Shown here: positions 9,389-20,211 of the stretch, one piece after another
Layout of the letters: each line of letters opens with the position of its first letter
How positions within the stretch are numbered: the stretch's first letter is position 1
Assembly (NCBI GenBank): GCA_016718275.1
Contig: JADKEA010000022.1
Span: forward strand, 1-64,000
Source of the DNA: Candidatus Villigracilis affinis
GTDB taxonomy: Bacteria; Chloroflexota; Anaerolineae; Anaerolineales; Villigracilaceae
DNA: 64,000 bases
Direction: 5' to 3'
The notes under the pieces: generated by a model
Database searches by the model: none
Told to the model about the DNA's origin: nothing
The model's input: only the letters and a program-made list of their open reading frames with translations
Translations under genes and position numbers: made by a program

Positions 9389-10348
9389 TTACAAACATGC
9401 CGCCAAAATCTTTCGGAGAAGGTCGGCATATCTACTGCTTCCGGAGCGGGCACCCTTGTCCAATCCGCAGAGACTCCTCTCCGCTCAACCAACGCTGACG
9501 TCCTTCCAGCGCTGCTTCCGAGGCGGGCAGCAACCCCGTCATCATCTTCCTTTTCAATGTCATCACGGAAACCACGCAGCGCCGCGATCATCACATCCAA
9601 TGCGTGGATCATGCCCGCGCGGTTTTGTAGGGAGTGAGATCCGCAGCGAATCGATTTCGTCCTGATAGGCCAGCCCTGCAGTCACAGTTGCATAAGCACG
9701 GCCACCTTGCGGGCTTCCAGCCAGCCCGGGGCTGGTCAACCGTGGCGTTCAACAATGAAGCCCGCTACAAAGTTGCGGCAAAATATGCGTAGTGGACATT
9801 AATCCGTCTGATTCCATGGGATCGGCAAGCAAGGCAGCGCCTCCAAAAGGCGCACAAAACCACAGCCGTGGTCACCGCTTCTTCTGGGGTTCCGTAGGGT
9901 GCGTCGTTGAGGAACTGGCCATTCGCAAACAAATCAGCTTTCGCGCGGCCTGACCGAATGGGAAGTCGTGCATGTAAACAGGGTTAATTAAGGCCAATCC
10001 CATAATATCGCCCTTCGGGTAGTAATTCCTTCGCCCACTTCGCCACATTCGATTTTACAGGCGAAGTATCGAGGCACTACAGTGTTTTCCTGTAGATCGG
10101 GAGCGATAAACTCCAACGTCTCGCGCACTTGACTGACAGGCATTGCCAGCACCACGATCCGCGCGTCGCGCACAGCGGTGAACGGGTTGTGCTCCGCCTT
10201 GTCGATTGCATCTTTTGCTGGGCTTCGCGTTCCAGATCCGCTTTTTATCGTGTCCAACCCGCAGAATGGAATTTCTTATGGGCCGCGAGCGCCAGCCCCA
10301 TTGAAGTATGAATTTGACCAAGGCCACGATTGTGATTTGAATGGGCAT
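9389..10348 (-). CDS. tyrA: Prephenate dehydrogenase-like protein (frameshifted)
   Basis: Oxidative decarboxylation of prephenate in tyrosine synthesis. The N-terminal Rossmann motif is visible across frames: MPIQITIVAL then GQIHTSMGLALAAH. A clean stretch follows, DARIVVLAMPVSQVRETLEF and IAPDLQENTVV, then DTSPVKS-like sequence and the catalytic-domain part around HDFPFGQA. The C-terminal half is heavily broken by indels but retains helical segments such as MIHALDVMIAALRGFRDDIEK. Length of about 320 residues fits. GAGG lies six bases before the ATG, and TATAAT at about 10375-10380 is a plausible -10. The exact 3' end is uncertain within about 40 nt. Confidence 0.7.
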
Positions 10349-10404
10349 ATATACCTCGCAGGAATTTGATGAAACAATTATACTGCCAGTATCTCGTTAA
10401 ATAC

Positions 10405-10433
10405 GAGAACCGCGGACGCCGACCGCGGTTCTC
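10405..10433. terminator. GC-rich hairpin between divergent tyrA and ogt
   Basis: A perfect 11-bp stem (GAGAACCGCGG, 10405-10415, with 10423-10433) and 7-nt loop. It lies 57 nt upstream of the tyrA ATG, so it may insulate the two divergent units rather than end a gene. Confidence 0.5.
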
Positions 10434-10500
10434 TTGGTAAAGGAGGAGAAGAGAAATCACCCTTACGAATGTAAATTTATCACGGTTACAAAAACGTACT

Positions 10501-10530
10501 TTGACGCCTGACCTACGCTTGCCCTACGAT
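10501..10530 (+). promoter_or_regulatory. Possible ogt promoter
   Basis: TTGACG at 10501-10506 and TACGAT at 10525-10530, spaced 18 nt, about 60 nt before the ogt start. A run of T's at about 10567-10577 separates it from the ribosome-binding site. Confidence 0.35.
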
Positions 10531-10589
10531 TGTCCGACAATTTCAGGAATGCAAACACTTTTAGCTTTTTTTTTTTTGAGGACGATACA

Positions 10590-11122
10590 ATGTACATTCT
10601 CTCCCCTAAAAATTTATCTTGGTGAATTGAACAACACTCCCCTCGGAGATTTACGCATCTGCCCTCCGACTTAGGTCTGGTCTCTGTTGAATGGGCAGAC
10701 TCTCAGCCCGAACTGATTCAACATCTGTTCCGACTGAAAGCGACAGTGGAACAAAATCAAAAGTGATCCATCCCCATGTCAAAAGAACTGGGGAAAACCT
10801 CAAAGGCAAACGCCGTGATTTCACCCTTTAGATCGATTGGGGGATTTTCAAAACCATTTCAACAAAAAAGCATTACGCTGTATATGCCATCCCCTACGGA
10901 GAAATTCTCACCTACGCCGATGTCGCCGCGCAGATCGGACACCCACACGCCTACCGTGCCGTGGGCCGCGCCAACGCCACAAACCCCATGCCACTCGTCA
11001 TCCCCTGTCACCGCCTCATCGGCAAAGACGGCAAACTCCACGGCTACGGCGGCAAAGGCGGGCTGCGAAGACAAAGGAATGGTCTCCTGAAAATGGAAGG
11101 CGCGGTAATTACACAGATTTGA
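10590..11122 (+). CDS. ogt: O6-alkylguanine-DNA alkyltransferase (frameshifted)
   Basis: Suicide repair enzyme that moves the alkyl group from O6-alkylguanine to its own cysteine. The catalytic region is clear from 10880 on: AIPYGEILTYADVAAQIGHP, RAVGRANATNPMP, then VIPCHRLIG with the acceptor Cys, and GYGGKGGLRRQ. The N-terminal part is frameshifted at least three times. The ATG at 10590 has GAGG about 9 nt upstream. The composite of about 177 residues matches the Ogt family. TGA at 11120-11122. It precedes the chromate transporter genes on the same strand. Confidence 0.85.
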
Positions 11123-11223
11123 ACAAAATTACCTCGCCATCCACAATCAAGGATATGATACACTTTCGAGAATTAAATATTCCAGACACATCATATTTTC
11201 CTGAGCTTTCAAAACTTTAAACC

Positions 11224-11737
11224 GTGGACATCCTCTCCCAACTCTTCTGGACTTTCATCAAAGTCAATTTACTCAACACCCCGGGCGGCTTCCGTGGGTT
11301 ACTCTATCATGAAGCCATAGGCAGATTTGTAACCGAAAGCCAATTTATTCAAGCTGTGGGATTTTCCTCAGTATTACCTGGCAGTGACGCACTTCAACTC
11401 GCCATGTACATCGGATATGCCCTGCCGGCATTCCGGCGGATTGGTGGCTTTACTCGCATCCATATTGCCGCCCACGCTTATCATTCTAGGTGTAACCATG
11501 ATCCTCCATCGCCTGCGACGTGAAGCCTGGGTGGGTCATTTTGTGGAAGGTCTTGCCCCTCATTTCAATCCTCATGGTCTTTACAACCTGGAAAATATTT
11601 GAAAAGGGCGGGGAGACCAGGGTCTGGTCGGCTGGGGGATTGGCATCGTCAGCCTGCTTGCCATGTGGTTCAAAGCGCCCGAGCGGGTCATTGTAATCCT
11701 GGCTGGCCTTGTTGGAATCTTTCTACTTTCATCATGA
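11224..11737 (+). CDS. Chromate transporter family, first half-size subunit (frameshifted)
   Basis: A CHR-superfamily half protein of about 171 residues and six predicted helices. It reads LFWTFIKVNLLNTPGGFRGL, YHEAIGRFVTESQF, VGFSSVLPGSDALQLAMYIG and, across frames, ASILPPTLIILGVTMILHRL and VFTTWKIFEKG. In CHR proteins the PG(x)2-rich first loop and the LPGP/LPGS motif line the transport path. Here LPGSDALQLA replaces the common LPGPxxxQLA, and the substrate may not be chromate. GTG start; ends FLLSS with a TGA overlapping the ATG of the second half by 4 nt. Confidence 0.7.
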
Positions 11738-12268
11738 ATCTATCAAAGTTCTCTGTCTGGATCAGTCTGTTGTGGATGTTCCTGAAAGTAAACCTGCTTT
11801 CGCCATCCGGACCAGCATCGGTCGGCCTGCTTTACAAAGAAGCCGTCGGCAAGGTCATGAGCGAGGAGCAATTTGTTGAAGCGGTTGGTTTTTCCAACGT
11901 ATTACCGGGAAGCGAAGCGCTAAAACTTGCGATGTTTGTTGGTTACGCAGCAGGCGGAATCCCCGGTGTATTTACCGCTTTGCTTGGCGCGGTGCTGCCT
12001 CCTACCGTCATGATGCTGGCTGTGGCATCCATCCTTCAGCGTTTTCAACAGGAAGATTGGCTTAAGGGATTTGTAAAAGGCATGAGTCCGGCGATCGCTG
12101 CGCTGATCATCATGGTGGCTTGGGAGCTTTTCCATGTGGGCGAACTAAGAAAATCGATAGACGAACATTGTTCATCGCAGCGGCAAGCGCCGTTGCTCTA
12201 TGGTTTGAAATTCCTCGCCCCTGGTCCTGCTTGGCGCAGGAGTTTTGGGCGTATTCTTATTTCGCTAA
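11734..12268 (+). CDS. Chromate transporter family, second half-size subunit (frameshifted at 3' end)
   Basis: Homologue of the preceding gene: LWMFLKVNLLSPSGPASVGL, YKEAVGKVMSEEQFVEAVGF, LPGSEALKLAMFVGYAAGG, LLGAVLPPTVMMLAVASILQ and GMSPAIAALIIMVAWELF. After about 12150 a frame change leads to LFIAAASAVALWFEIPRP and ends at TAA 12266-12268. About 178 residues. Paired short CHR proteins are known to act as a heteromeric exporter in other bacteria. The next gene starts immediately after the stop, implying one operon chrA1-chrA2-usp. Confidence 0.75.
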
Positions 12269-13110
12269 ATGGATATCTTGCGACACCTGACTTATAATCG
12301 CAACCAACGGATTCACAGGAACCTGGCCTTCCATTGAATATGGCATCTGGCTTGCTTCAAATATCAATGCCAAAATTACTTTACTGGGTGTGAATGAAAA
12401 ATTAAATCCCGCAGCCATTGACGACCATAATCCGCTTGAAGATGTGTTCGAGCGTGCCATTGAATTATTCAAGAAAAATCAAGTGGAATATGACCTGCTT
12501 GTGGAAAATGGCAATGCAGGAAGATGTCATCCACAAAAAGCTCGTCAGGGTGACTACATCGTTGTACTCGGCCCACTGGGACGTCCACAGATCCGCCGCC
12601 TGCTGACGGGGGCGCTCCATTCGTCATTTAATGGAAGAGATCGAACAACCGATCCTGTATGTGCCTGAATCAAAACTTCCGCTGAAAAAGATATTGATCT
12701 GCATCGGCGGGCTTGGATACGAAGTCACCGCGGAACATATTGCCATGCAAATGGCGATGAAAAGCCGCGCAGAAGTCACCTTGCTCCATATTGTTCCGCC
12801 AATGGAGCTGGATTACCCCACCGCTCGGATCGTCCGCGAGAACTGGAAAACCTGACAGAGACAGATACCCCCATTGGGCGGAGTCTGCGCGAGGCGTTGA
12901 GCGTGGCAAAGATGACGGGTTAACTGCCAGCGTAAAAGCGCGTCAAGGCAATGTGGTCGAGGAGATATTGTCTGAGATCAAGGAGGTGGATACGATTTAC
13001 TGTGCGTGGGATCGCCATACAGCACGAATGCATTGCGACAGCTTTATGCGCCCAATGTGACCGCAGAGAGCGCCGAAAGCGGAATTGCCGGTATTATCGG
13101 CTCGATATAA
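12269..13110 (+). CDS. Tandem universal stress protein (frameshifted)
   Basis: Two UspA-like domains in about 280 residues. The first reads IATNGFTGTWPSIEYGIWLA (across a frame change), KITLLGVNEKLNP, VEYDLLVENGNA and an IVVLGPLGR-like switch region. The second reads LPLKKILICIGGLGYEVTA, VTLLHIVPPMELD and VKARQGNVVEEILSEIK, ending GIAGIIGSI. The ATP-binding G-2x-G-9x-G pattern is not intact in the visible frames. It follows the second ChrA half with no gap, so it may be expressed with the transporter. Convergent with the gene ending at 13126. Confidence 0.7.
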
Positions 13111-13125
13111 GAGGGAATAGTCTTT

Positions 13126-13859
13126 TTATCTCGCCCCAGGTACGTATTTTTCTTCCCACTCGGCGATGGCGGCGCGGATCTCTTTCTTGATCGCCGCATC
13201 CCCGGACATCGTCCGCTAGTGGCAAATTTTTCCAGACCCACGATCACTTCCACACCACCTTCGGCGGATTCCTGCAAACGAATGCCCGCTTTTTTCAAGA
13301 GGGGTGTCTGCGAGGCGCGCCTGTAAAACCGTATCGATCTGATTGACAATGCTCATCGCCCGTATCGCTTTATCGGCTTCCGCCTTTGCGGAAACGGTCA
13401 TGATCGGCTGCATGGGACGAGGCGCTGTTGATTGAACAGAAACAGGCATCGGCTGGGATTGAGTCGGTGCGGCGAGTTGAGAGGCAGGCTGGGAAGGCTG
13501 TCCGCCATCGAGCCACGGACGAAAGATCGTGATCAGTTCGATCAAGCGCCGCTTTTCGTCTGGCGAAAGGGGTTTGCCGACGACCCTTCCATCCATTTCA
13601 AGCGAGTAGTGGGCATTTTCTTTTTGAGGCGCAACAAGCCGGGGTTATCAGTTTGCTGTTCGCCCGTCTCATGAGCTGCAAGGATCATCTTATTTTCAGC
13701 TTCTCTGATCTTGGCCTCCGCCTGCACTTCAGCGGCGGTTATTTTTTGTTCGTGCGCAGATTGAATCCAAAAACCGATAAAGCCGATCAACAACACCACA
13801 AGACCCACAGCCCATACGGCGGGCACAGGCCAAGTAACTGTTTCAAATTGAAGTTCCAT
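13126..13859 (-). CDS. Single-pass membrane protein of unknown function (frameshifted)
   Basis: About 245 residues. One membrane helix near the N-terminus (VWAVGLVVLLIGFIGFW) is followed by a charged helical segment (EVQAEAKIREAENKMILAAH). A conserved-looking block MDGRVVGKPLSPDEKRRLIE and LITIFRPWLDGG follows, then a Gln/Pro-rich linker and a C-terminal domain with MSIVNQIDTVLQARL, GIRLQESAEGGVEVIVGLEK and EWEEKYVPGAR. I do not recognise the family; the topology suggests a signalling or scaffold protein. Its ATG lies 4 nt after the mutM stop, so the two are probably coupled. Confidence 0.6.
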
Positions 13860-13862
13860 GAT

Positions 13863-14671
13863 TTATTTCCTTTCAAGAACCTGGCACTTCGGGCAGACAT
13901 GCGTACCACGCTGGCCAACGGTAAACTTTTGTATTGTTGTGCCGCAATCAGGGCAGGGCTTGCCATCCTGATCGTACACACGAAATGGTTTTGAAAATCA
14001 CCGCCGCGATACACCCAATCTATGCTGGCACCGTTGCGGCGAATGCCTTCTTGAGCACGGCGCGGATCGCCTTATGAAGAGCTTCGGCCTGTTCCAGCTT
14101 GACGGTATTCGATAATGCAAGCGGATGAAGTTTTGCGATATGCAGGCATTCATCTGTATAAATATTGCCGAGACCCGCAATGAAAGATTGGTCGAGAAGC
14201 AGTGGTTTTAGCTGGCGTTTGCGGGTGTGTAAATTTTCAAAGAGCCAACGCGCTGTAAAATCTTTTTCGAGCGGTTCGGAGGCCGAGTTTACTGAGAATT
14301 TTTTCGGGCTGGTCGGTGAGCCACACGCGCCCAAATTTACGGGTGTCATTGAACGCCAGGGTCTTGTTACCAGAAAGGTGTAAAAGCAGGCGGTCGTGTT
14401 TTTCAGCCCTGATTTTACCTGTTCTTATGACCAAATCTCCGCTCATGCGCAAATGTATCAGGAGATTGTAATCTTTCAGATGGATGACGAGGTATTTTGC
14501 GCGGCGCGAAACATCCACGATCTTTTGCCCAGCCACCTGTTTTCTAAATTGAGCAGGCGAAGGAATGGCAAGCGTACGCGCCCAGCGCAAATCGGCAGAG
14601 AGGATGGTACTGCCAACCAATTCCGGTTTCAGCGCGCGGGCAAACGTTTCTACTTCGGGGAGTTCGGGCAT
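13863..14671 (-). CDS. mutM: Formamidopyrimidine-DNA glycosylase (frameshifted)
   Basis: Removes 8-oxoguanine and other oxidised purines and nicks the strand. The N-terminus MPELPEVETFARALKPELVG carries the catalytic Pro2 and Glu3. LLIHLRMSGDLVIR, KTLAFNDTRKFGRVWL, QSFIAGLGNIYTDECLH (helix-two-turn-helix) and a C-terminal zinc finger (CPDCGTT...HVCPKCQ, read across frames near 13870-13950) are all present. The composite of about 269 residues is the normal length. Frame changes fall near 14250, 14030 and 13980. It sits 10 nt after prs. Confidence 0.9.
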
Positions 14672-14680
14672 ATGGAAGGT

Positions 14681-15622
14681 TTATTCGTTGAACATCTCTC
14701 CAACCGAGCGGCCTTCGTGGGCGCGTTTGATCACTTCGCCCAGCAGCTCAGAGACAGAAAGTACGGTGATGCGGCCTTCGAGAAATTTCCATTTTTCAGG
14801 AGTAAGCGGAGCAGAGTCAGTCGTGATGATATGCTTGATGGGCAGGGAGGCCAATCGTTCCGCACCGTTGCGAGAAAGGATGGCATGTACAAAAGCGAGA
14901 TACACATTGCGCGCGCCATTATTCTTGACCACATTCACAGCCTGGGCGATCGAGCCGCCCGTATCCACTTCATCATCCACGATGATCACATCGCGGTCTT
15001 TGACATCGCCAATGAGGGTCAATGCTTCGGCATTGGCGTCATTTCCGTGACGACGTTTTTCGATGAAGGCGATGGGCATATCCATATCTGCGGCGTAGTT
15101 GCGTCCCTTTTTGGCAAAGCCAAGGTCTACAGAAACCACGACCGGATCTTTCATATCCTGGCGCATGTTTCGATTGATATGCCCCACCAGCAAGTGAGAG
15201 GCAGTCAAAACATCGCCGGGGATCGAGAAGAATCCCTGCACCTGACCCGCATGCGGGTCGAGGGTCATGTAACGATCTGCGCCTGCAACTTCGAGCATAT
15301 CCGCGACCAAACGCGCGGTGATCGGCACTCGCGGCTGATCTTTTTTATCGGAGCGGCCATAGCATAAATACGGGATCACAGCCGTAATACGGGCCGCGGG
15401 ATCAAACGCAGGGTCTGGATCATAATGAGCAATCCATCAAATTGCGATGCACTGCGACGATGTAGTCTGGATCACATAAACATCCTGTCCCCGCACGCTT
15501 CATTTAGCTTCGCAAGATTTTCATTCGGGAATTCGATCACTCACGGCCGCTCACGGCTGACCGAGGTAATCTGCTATTTTTTGGGCAAGTTCCCGGCGAG
15601 ACGGTACCTGCAAACAACTTAA
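14681..15622 (-). CDS. prs: Ribose-phosphate pyrophosphokinase (frameshifted at 5' end)
   Basis: Makes PRPP from ribose 5-phosphate and ATP for nucleotide, His and Trp synthesis. A clean 232-codon C-terminal part shows YLCYGRSDKKDQPRVPITAR, the PRPP loop VIIVDDEVDTGGS (DDxxxTGGS), DPHAGQVQGFF, and IKHIITTDSAPL near the C-terminus. The N-terminal 80 residues (KLFAGTV, then DVYVIQTTSSP-like) are split by at least four indels. Composite of about 314 residues, family-typical. The start codon itself seems damaged: the frame opens with ATT just after a GGCGG stretch. About 40 nt after the acetyltransferase gene. Confidence 0.85.
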
Positions 15623-15663
15623 TTCCGCCGTACACTCAGGTCGTGATGAACATGATGCATCTA

Positions 15664-16216
15664 TTATTTGCCTTTCCTCTGGTCCCATTCCGAACGTAAT
15701 ATACTCATGACGATCACATCGTCATACTTTCCATGTTTATAAACCGCCTCGCGCAAACGTCCCTCCTCCAAAAAGCCCGCTTTTTCATAGGCGCGCTTCG
15801 CACGCAGATTTTCCGCATATACGCGCAAATGAACACGATTAAGGTTCAAGGTATCAAAACAATGGCGGGCCAAAAGCAGCATGGCTTCCGTGCCGTAGCC
15901 TTTGTTCCATTCACTTTTTTCGCCGATCATGATTCCAAGTTCAGCGGAGCGGGTCACCTGATCGACATCGAACACCCCGCTATTGCCGATCAGCTTCCAG
16001 CCGTCGCCGTCGCGCACTTCAATCGAAAGTGTCTTTTCGCTTTGCGCACGCTGGCTCATGGAGTTAAACCAGTTCTCTTCATCCACATTCGAAATCGGAA
16101 GTGAAAGCGATAAATAGCGTGTCACTTCCGGGGTCATTCACCCAGGCATGAAAACTTTTCACATCTTCCCGCTCGGTGGCACGCAGCCTGATCCGCTCAC
16201 CATAAATGATGCTCAT
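15664..16216 (-). CDS. GNAT acetyltransferase, RimJ/RimL type (one frameshift)
   Basis: N-acetyltransferase using acetyl-CoA. The true N-terminus is MSIIYGERIRLRATEREDVK starting at 16216; one extra C in a run at about 16130 shifts the frame before DPEVTRYLSLSLPIS. The acetyl-CoA loop is NKGYGTEAMLLLARH, and the end AYEKAGFLEEGRLREAVY is typical of RimJ-like proteins. 184 residues. The substrate cannot be told; it may be a ribosomal protein N-terminus, another protein or a small amine. It starts 1 nt after the meaB stop. Confidence 0.8.
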
Positions 16217-16217
16217 C

Positions 16218-17237
16218 TCAACCTCCGTTCATCAATAACTTGACGGCTTCCCACGGAGACATCTTTCTTTGGATCATCTTCGTCAGCGCGTCTTCATACT
16301 GACTTTGTGAGACCTGCTCACGAAATCGGCTGACCAGAGTCTCCTGGATCAACGCATCCAACTCGACCTCGAGCCTGGCACGCTCACGAACGGCCCAACC
16401 GCCGCTGTGAGTTAAGTGCGCCACATGCCGCGCAATGGCTTCAGCCAATTCTGCGATGCCTTTGCCTTCGGTGGAAATCGTGCGCTGAATGGGAGGAATC
16501 CATATCGGCGCTGACGATGAATCTTGTTTTGAAGCAGGCCCGCCCGAAGTCTGATCGTAGGATGTCCGCATGGCGGTGCCGTGATGTTGAAAGATCCGCT
16601 CGGCTGGGTGTGCCAGATCAAGCATGGACTTCAAAGCCTTTTCAGTATTTTCCACGCCGGGGCGGTCAGATTTATTGACCACCAAAATATCGGCGATCTC
16701 CAAAATGCCAGCTTTGATGGCTTGAATATCATCGCCAAGGCCGGGCGCTTCGACCACCAGCGTGGTGTGCGCAAGCCGGGCAACATCCACTTCGCTTTGA
16801 CCAGCGCCGACAGTTTCGATGATGAATGATCTCGTAGCCAGCCGCATCGAAGACCTGAGCCATGTTCGCAGTGGATTGCGCAAGGCCACCCAGCGAACCA
16901 CGCGTCGCCATCGAGCGGATGAATACGGCTGTGTCACCCCGGAGGTCACGCATGCGCCACGGTCACCAAGCACCGCGCCGCCTGTGAACGGGCTGGAAGG
17001 GTCAACAGCGATGATCGCCACGCTTCTGCGCCGTCTTGCGATAATGAAGCGCCTTCTGATTCACCAGCGAGGTTTGCCTGTGCCGGGCGAACCCGTCACA
17101 CCGATCAAATGCGCCTTGCCTGTGCGCAAACAATTCGATCAACGCGGCGCGGCCTTCCAACGCGTCATTCTCCACCTGGGTCAACAGGCGGGAGAGTGCA
17201 GGCGTTCGCCATTGAGGACTGCTTGAGAATAGGTCAT
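16218..17237 (-). CDS. meaB: MeaB/ArgK-type GTPase, chaperone of methylmalonyl-CoA mutase (frameshifted)
   Basis: G3E-family GTPase that guards and repairs the B12 enzyme methylmalonyl-CoA mutase. Across frames: MTYSQAVLNGER, then a GSPGTGKTSLVNQ P-loop (about 17095), IAVDPSSPFTGGAVLGDR, FIIETVGAGQSEVDVARLAH, then ILVVNKSDRPGVENT (NKxD) and GKGIAELAEAIARH. The C-terminal helices (ALTKMIQRKMSPWEAVKLL) match the dimerisation arm. About 340 residues. Functional context is the B12-binding subunit next upstream at 17373-17789; the large mutase subunit is not in the window. Confidence 0.85.
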
Positions 17238-17333
17238 TGAATATTTTTCAGGATCATCCCATCGAAACAATCAAAGATGAACGGGGATGGATACACTCTG
17301 ACTATCTCCGTTCACCTTGGTTTGTTTTCGACG

Positions 17334-17360
17334 AAAAAAACACAGAGCACAGGCTCTGTG
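17334..17360 (-). terminator. Rho-independent terminator of the B12-binding subunit gene
   Basis: CACAGAGC (17341-17348) pairs with GCTCTGTG (17353-17360); on the minus strand the stem is followed by seven T. It lies 13 nt after the stop at 17373 and may partly separate this gene from meaB. Confidence 0.8.
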
Positions 17361-17372
17361 TGTGAGAACAGG

Positions 17373-17789
17373 TTAACCCGTCACCGCCAATTTGACGTCG
17401 CGGATAATGTCTTCGGTGGAAGCACCCGGGTCCATACACTCTGCCACGCCCATTTCTTTAAACGCTGCAGGTCTTCGTCGGGGATGATACCTCCGACAAA
17501 GATCTTTACATGGGATTGACCATTATTTTTCAGTAATTCCAACAGGCGCGGTGTAAGTGCCATATGCGCGCCGGAAAGGATCGATAGTCCAACGATATCC
17601 ACATCTTACTGAAGCGCGGCTTCCGCGATCATTTCAGGGTTTGGCGCAGGCGGTGTAAATCACTTCCATGCCGGCATCACGCAAGGCCGCGCCACGACTT
17701 TTGCGCCGCGGTCATGCCCATCAGGCGGGTTTGGCGACTAATACACGGATCCTTCGACCTTGCTCAGGATTTGTCTTGTTTTCGGTCAT
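17373..17789 (-). CDS. B12-binding (small) subunit/domain of methylmalonyl-CoA mutase (frameshifted)
   Basis: Cobalamin-binding protein of about 139 residues. It opens MTENKTNPEQGRRIRVLVAK, then a GMDxHxxG-type B12 motif blurred by indels at about 17725-17700, then DIVGLSILSGAHMALTPRLL (the SxL motif), NNGQSHVKIFVGGIIPDEDL and GASTEDIIRDVKLAVTG. This is the standalone small subunit seen in two-part mutases of archaea and Chloroflexota. GGAGGA lies 3-8 nt before the ATG. With meaB it implies methylmalonyl-CoA/succinyl-CoA interconversion, as in propionate metabolism. Confidence 0.85.
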
Positions 17790-17925
17790 AGTTCCTCCGA
17801 GGGAATGATGAGTGAAATTATACTATGTATCATAAACCCAATTCCCCAGGGTCGGATAGGGTTTATGAAAACTCAGGATTTTGTCCCGGGTTTTGATTAC
17901 AAAACCACATTCCATCATCTTTTGG

Positions 17926-20211
17926 TCAGGTGCAGTCTGTCCATAATCGAGCACGGCCCGCATTTGTGCCGGCGCCTTCAGGCGGACCGACGATCTTCTT
18001 GTCCTCCATCTTATCCCACGATGCGGGAGGCGCGGGTGTAGCCGATGCGCAACCTGCGCTGCAGCATGGAAACAGATGCACGGCCTTCCTTGCGGACAAG
18101 CTCCACAGCATCATTGAAAAGCGGATCGCCTTCGACCTTGGCCATATCATCCCAAAGCGGAGTCTTTTTGAGCGGAACATTGGTCGGCACGGGTCTGCGG
18201 GGTTGGAACCCGCTACGGCATAAGGGCTTGCTCCGCCTGCCTGGTTGCGCCAATATTCCACGAGGTTTTAATCTCATGATCTGAAACGAATACACCCTGC
18301 AAACGCGCAGCAGACGGCGCATCGGGCGCTTGATAGAGCACGTCACCGCGGCCAAGCAAACGTTCCGCGCCCGGCTGATCGAGGATCACGCGGCTATCGG
18401 TATTGGATGCAACAGCGAAGGCGATGCGCGCCGGGAAGTTGGCTTTGATGAGACCCGTCACCACATCCACCGATGGCCGCTGGGTGGCGAGAATCATGTG
18501 AATACCCGTGGCACGTGCCAGCTGTGCAAGACGTGTGATGGTCTTTTCGGTTTCATCAGGGGCGATCATCATCAGATCGGCCAATTCGTCGATGATGACC
18601 ACGAGGAAGGGCAGTTTTTCTGTCCCTGCAATTTCATTTTCGCGTTGTAATCAGTGATGTTACGCGAACCCACCTGCGCAAACGGGTGATAACGCTTATC
18701 CATTTCACGGGTCATCCACTGCAAAGCGCCGATCACGCGATCCATTTCAACAACTACTTGGCCGAGTAAATGCGGAATGCCGTTGTACCCGGTCAATTCC
18801 ACACGTTTGGGATCGACGAGGACAATACGCAAATCATCAGGGGTGTTGTATAACAACATACAGGTGAGGATGGAATTCACACACACAGATTTACCAGAAC
18901 CCGTGGTACCTGCGATTAACATGTGCGGCATGCTTTCGATGCTGGCAATAATGGGGAGTCCGGCCACATCGCGTCCAAGCGCAAAACTCAACGGCTTGGT
19001 ATTGCGTTTGTAAACTTCACTTTCCAAAATATCGCGCAAACCACCATCGCCATTTCTTCGTTAGGCACTTCAATACCCACATAGCTGTGACCCCGGCACG
19101 GCGCTTGAATACGGATGCGGGGAGCAGCCAAGGCGAGCGCCAGATCATCGGAAGGGATGCGATCTTGCTTACACGGACTTTGGTCCGCACGCCGCCTCGG
19201 GATTCAAGGAAAAGCGGTTCCACTCCGAACTGCGTGATCGATGGTCCACGGCTGATCGTAACGACCTGCGCTGGCGCGCCAAAGGAGGCGAGTCTCTTCA
19301 ATTAATCTTGCGCGCTGTTGGATGAAATCTTCATTGATGGATGGGGCATTGCCCGGAGTCGAGAATATCGCTGACGTTTGGTAATGTCAATGAATGACGG
19401 TTGCGCCGCTGGTCGTGCGCGTGGGTTGGACTCAGCCGCCGCGGGCTTCACTTCGGGCATGGCAGAAGCGTCGATCAGGGTGAATTCCTCTGTCGAAACA
19501 GGAGCAGGTGTCGGTACGTTTGAAGCGATGGGCCTGCTTCAGCAGTTTCCGGATCCAGGCGAATAACGGTCCGAGCCAGAAGAATAATTCCTGCACGGGT
19601 TTGTCGAGCAATATGGCAATGCCGATCCCCAGCCATGCGACGAGGGCGGTGAAGGCTCCGCCGCTGCCGAACCCGATCCAAAGAACCCATTGAAATTTTC
19701 CGCCGATGTATCCGCCGCCAATGCCTTTGAGGGCGACGGCTTCGGCGGTTTCGGCTGTGGCAACGAAGGTATGCAGGATGGTCAGCAGCCAAAAGAACAG
19801 GATGAGGCTGCCGACAACACGTTCAATGGAAAGCGGGGGAATGCGTTCGATCTTACGGAAGACGAGCCACAAGCCAAAGATCAACATGCCCAGCGGAAGG
19901 ATGCAAATGCCCCAGCCGAAAATTTGCGAGATGATGGAAAATATTTTTCAATCGGCTCGGAATGGGTTAGCGAGACCAGCCCAAGAATAATGACAACTCC
20001 AATGAATGCAAGGAGAATACCCACTACATCGAGCTTGCGCTCCGCTGAAAGATGATCCCAAAGGAGAGCGCAGGCGGCCTGGGAGCAGGCGGCGGAGGCT
20101 GGTGGGAACTTTCCCTTTGCCATGCGGCGCTTCTCCTTTTTTAGGGGGAAGGGTTTTGCCCGCAGGTTTTGTCGGTTTCTTGGGTGGGGTTGATGGTTTA
20201 AGGAGTGGCAT
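17926..20211 (-). CDS. ftsK: DNA translocase FtsK/SpoIIIE (frameshifted)
   Basis: Septal DNA pump that clears and orients chromosomes at division. A Pro/Lys-rich start (MPLLKPSTPPKKPTKPAGK) is followed by four hydrophobic segments at about 19430-20050. The motor has MLIAGTTGSGKSVCVNSILT (Walker A) near 18930 and VIIDELADLMM (Walker B) near 18590, then LARATGIHMILATQRPSVDV and FAVASNTDSRVILDQPGAE. The C-terminal gamma winged helix (DPLFNDAVELVRKEGRASVS, RRLRIGYTRASRIV) is present. Composite of about 760 residues; at least seven indels. The end is uncertain within some 50 nt. Confidence 0.9.

Noticed and set aside
14396..15367. 323-codon plus-strand frame over mutM and prs
   Set aside because: It is the antisense shadow of prs and mutM, whose motifs are unmistakable on the minus strand.
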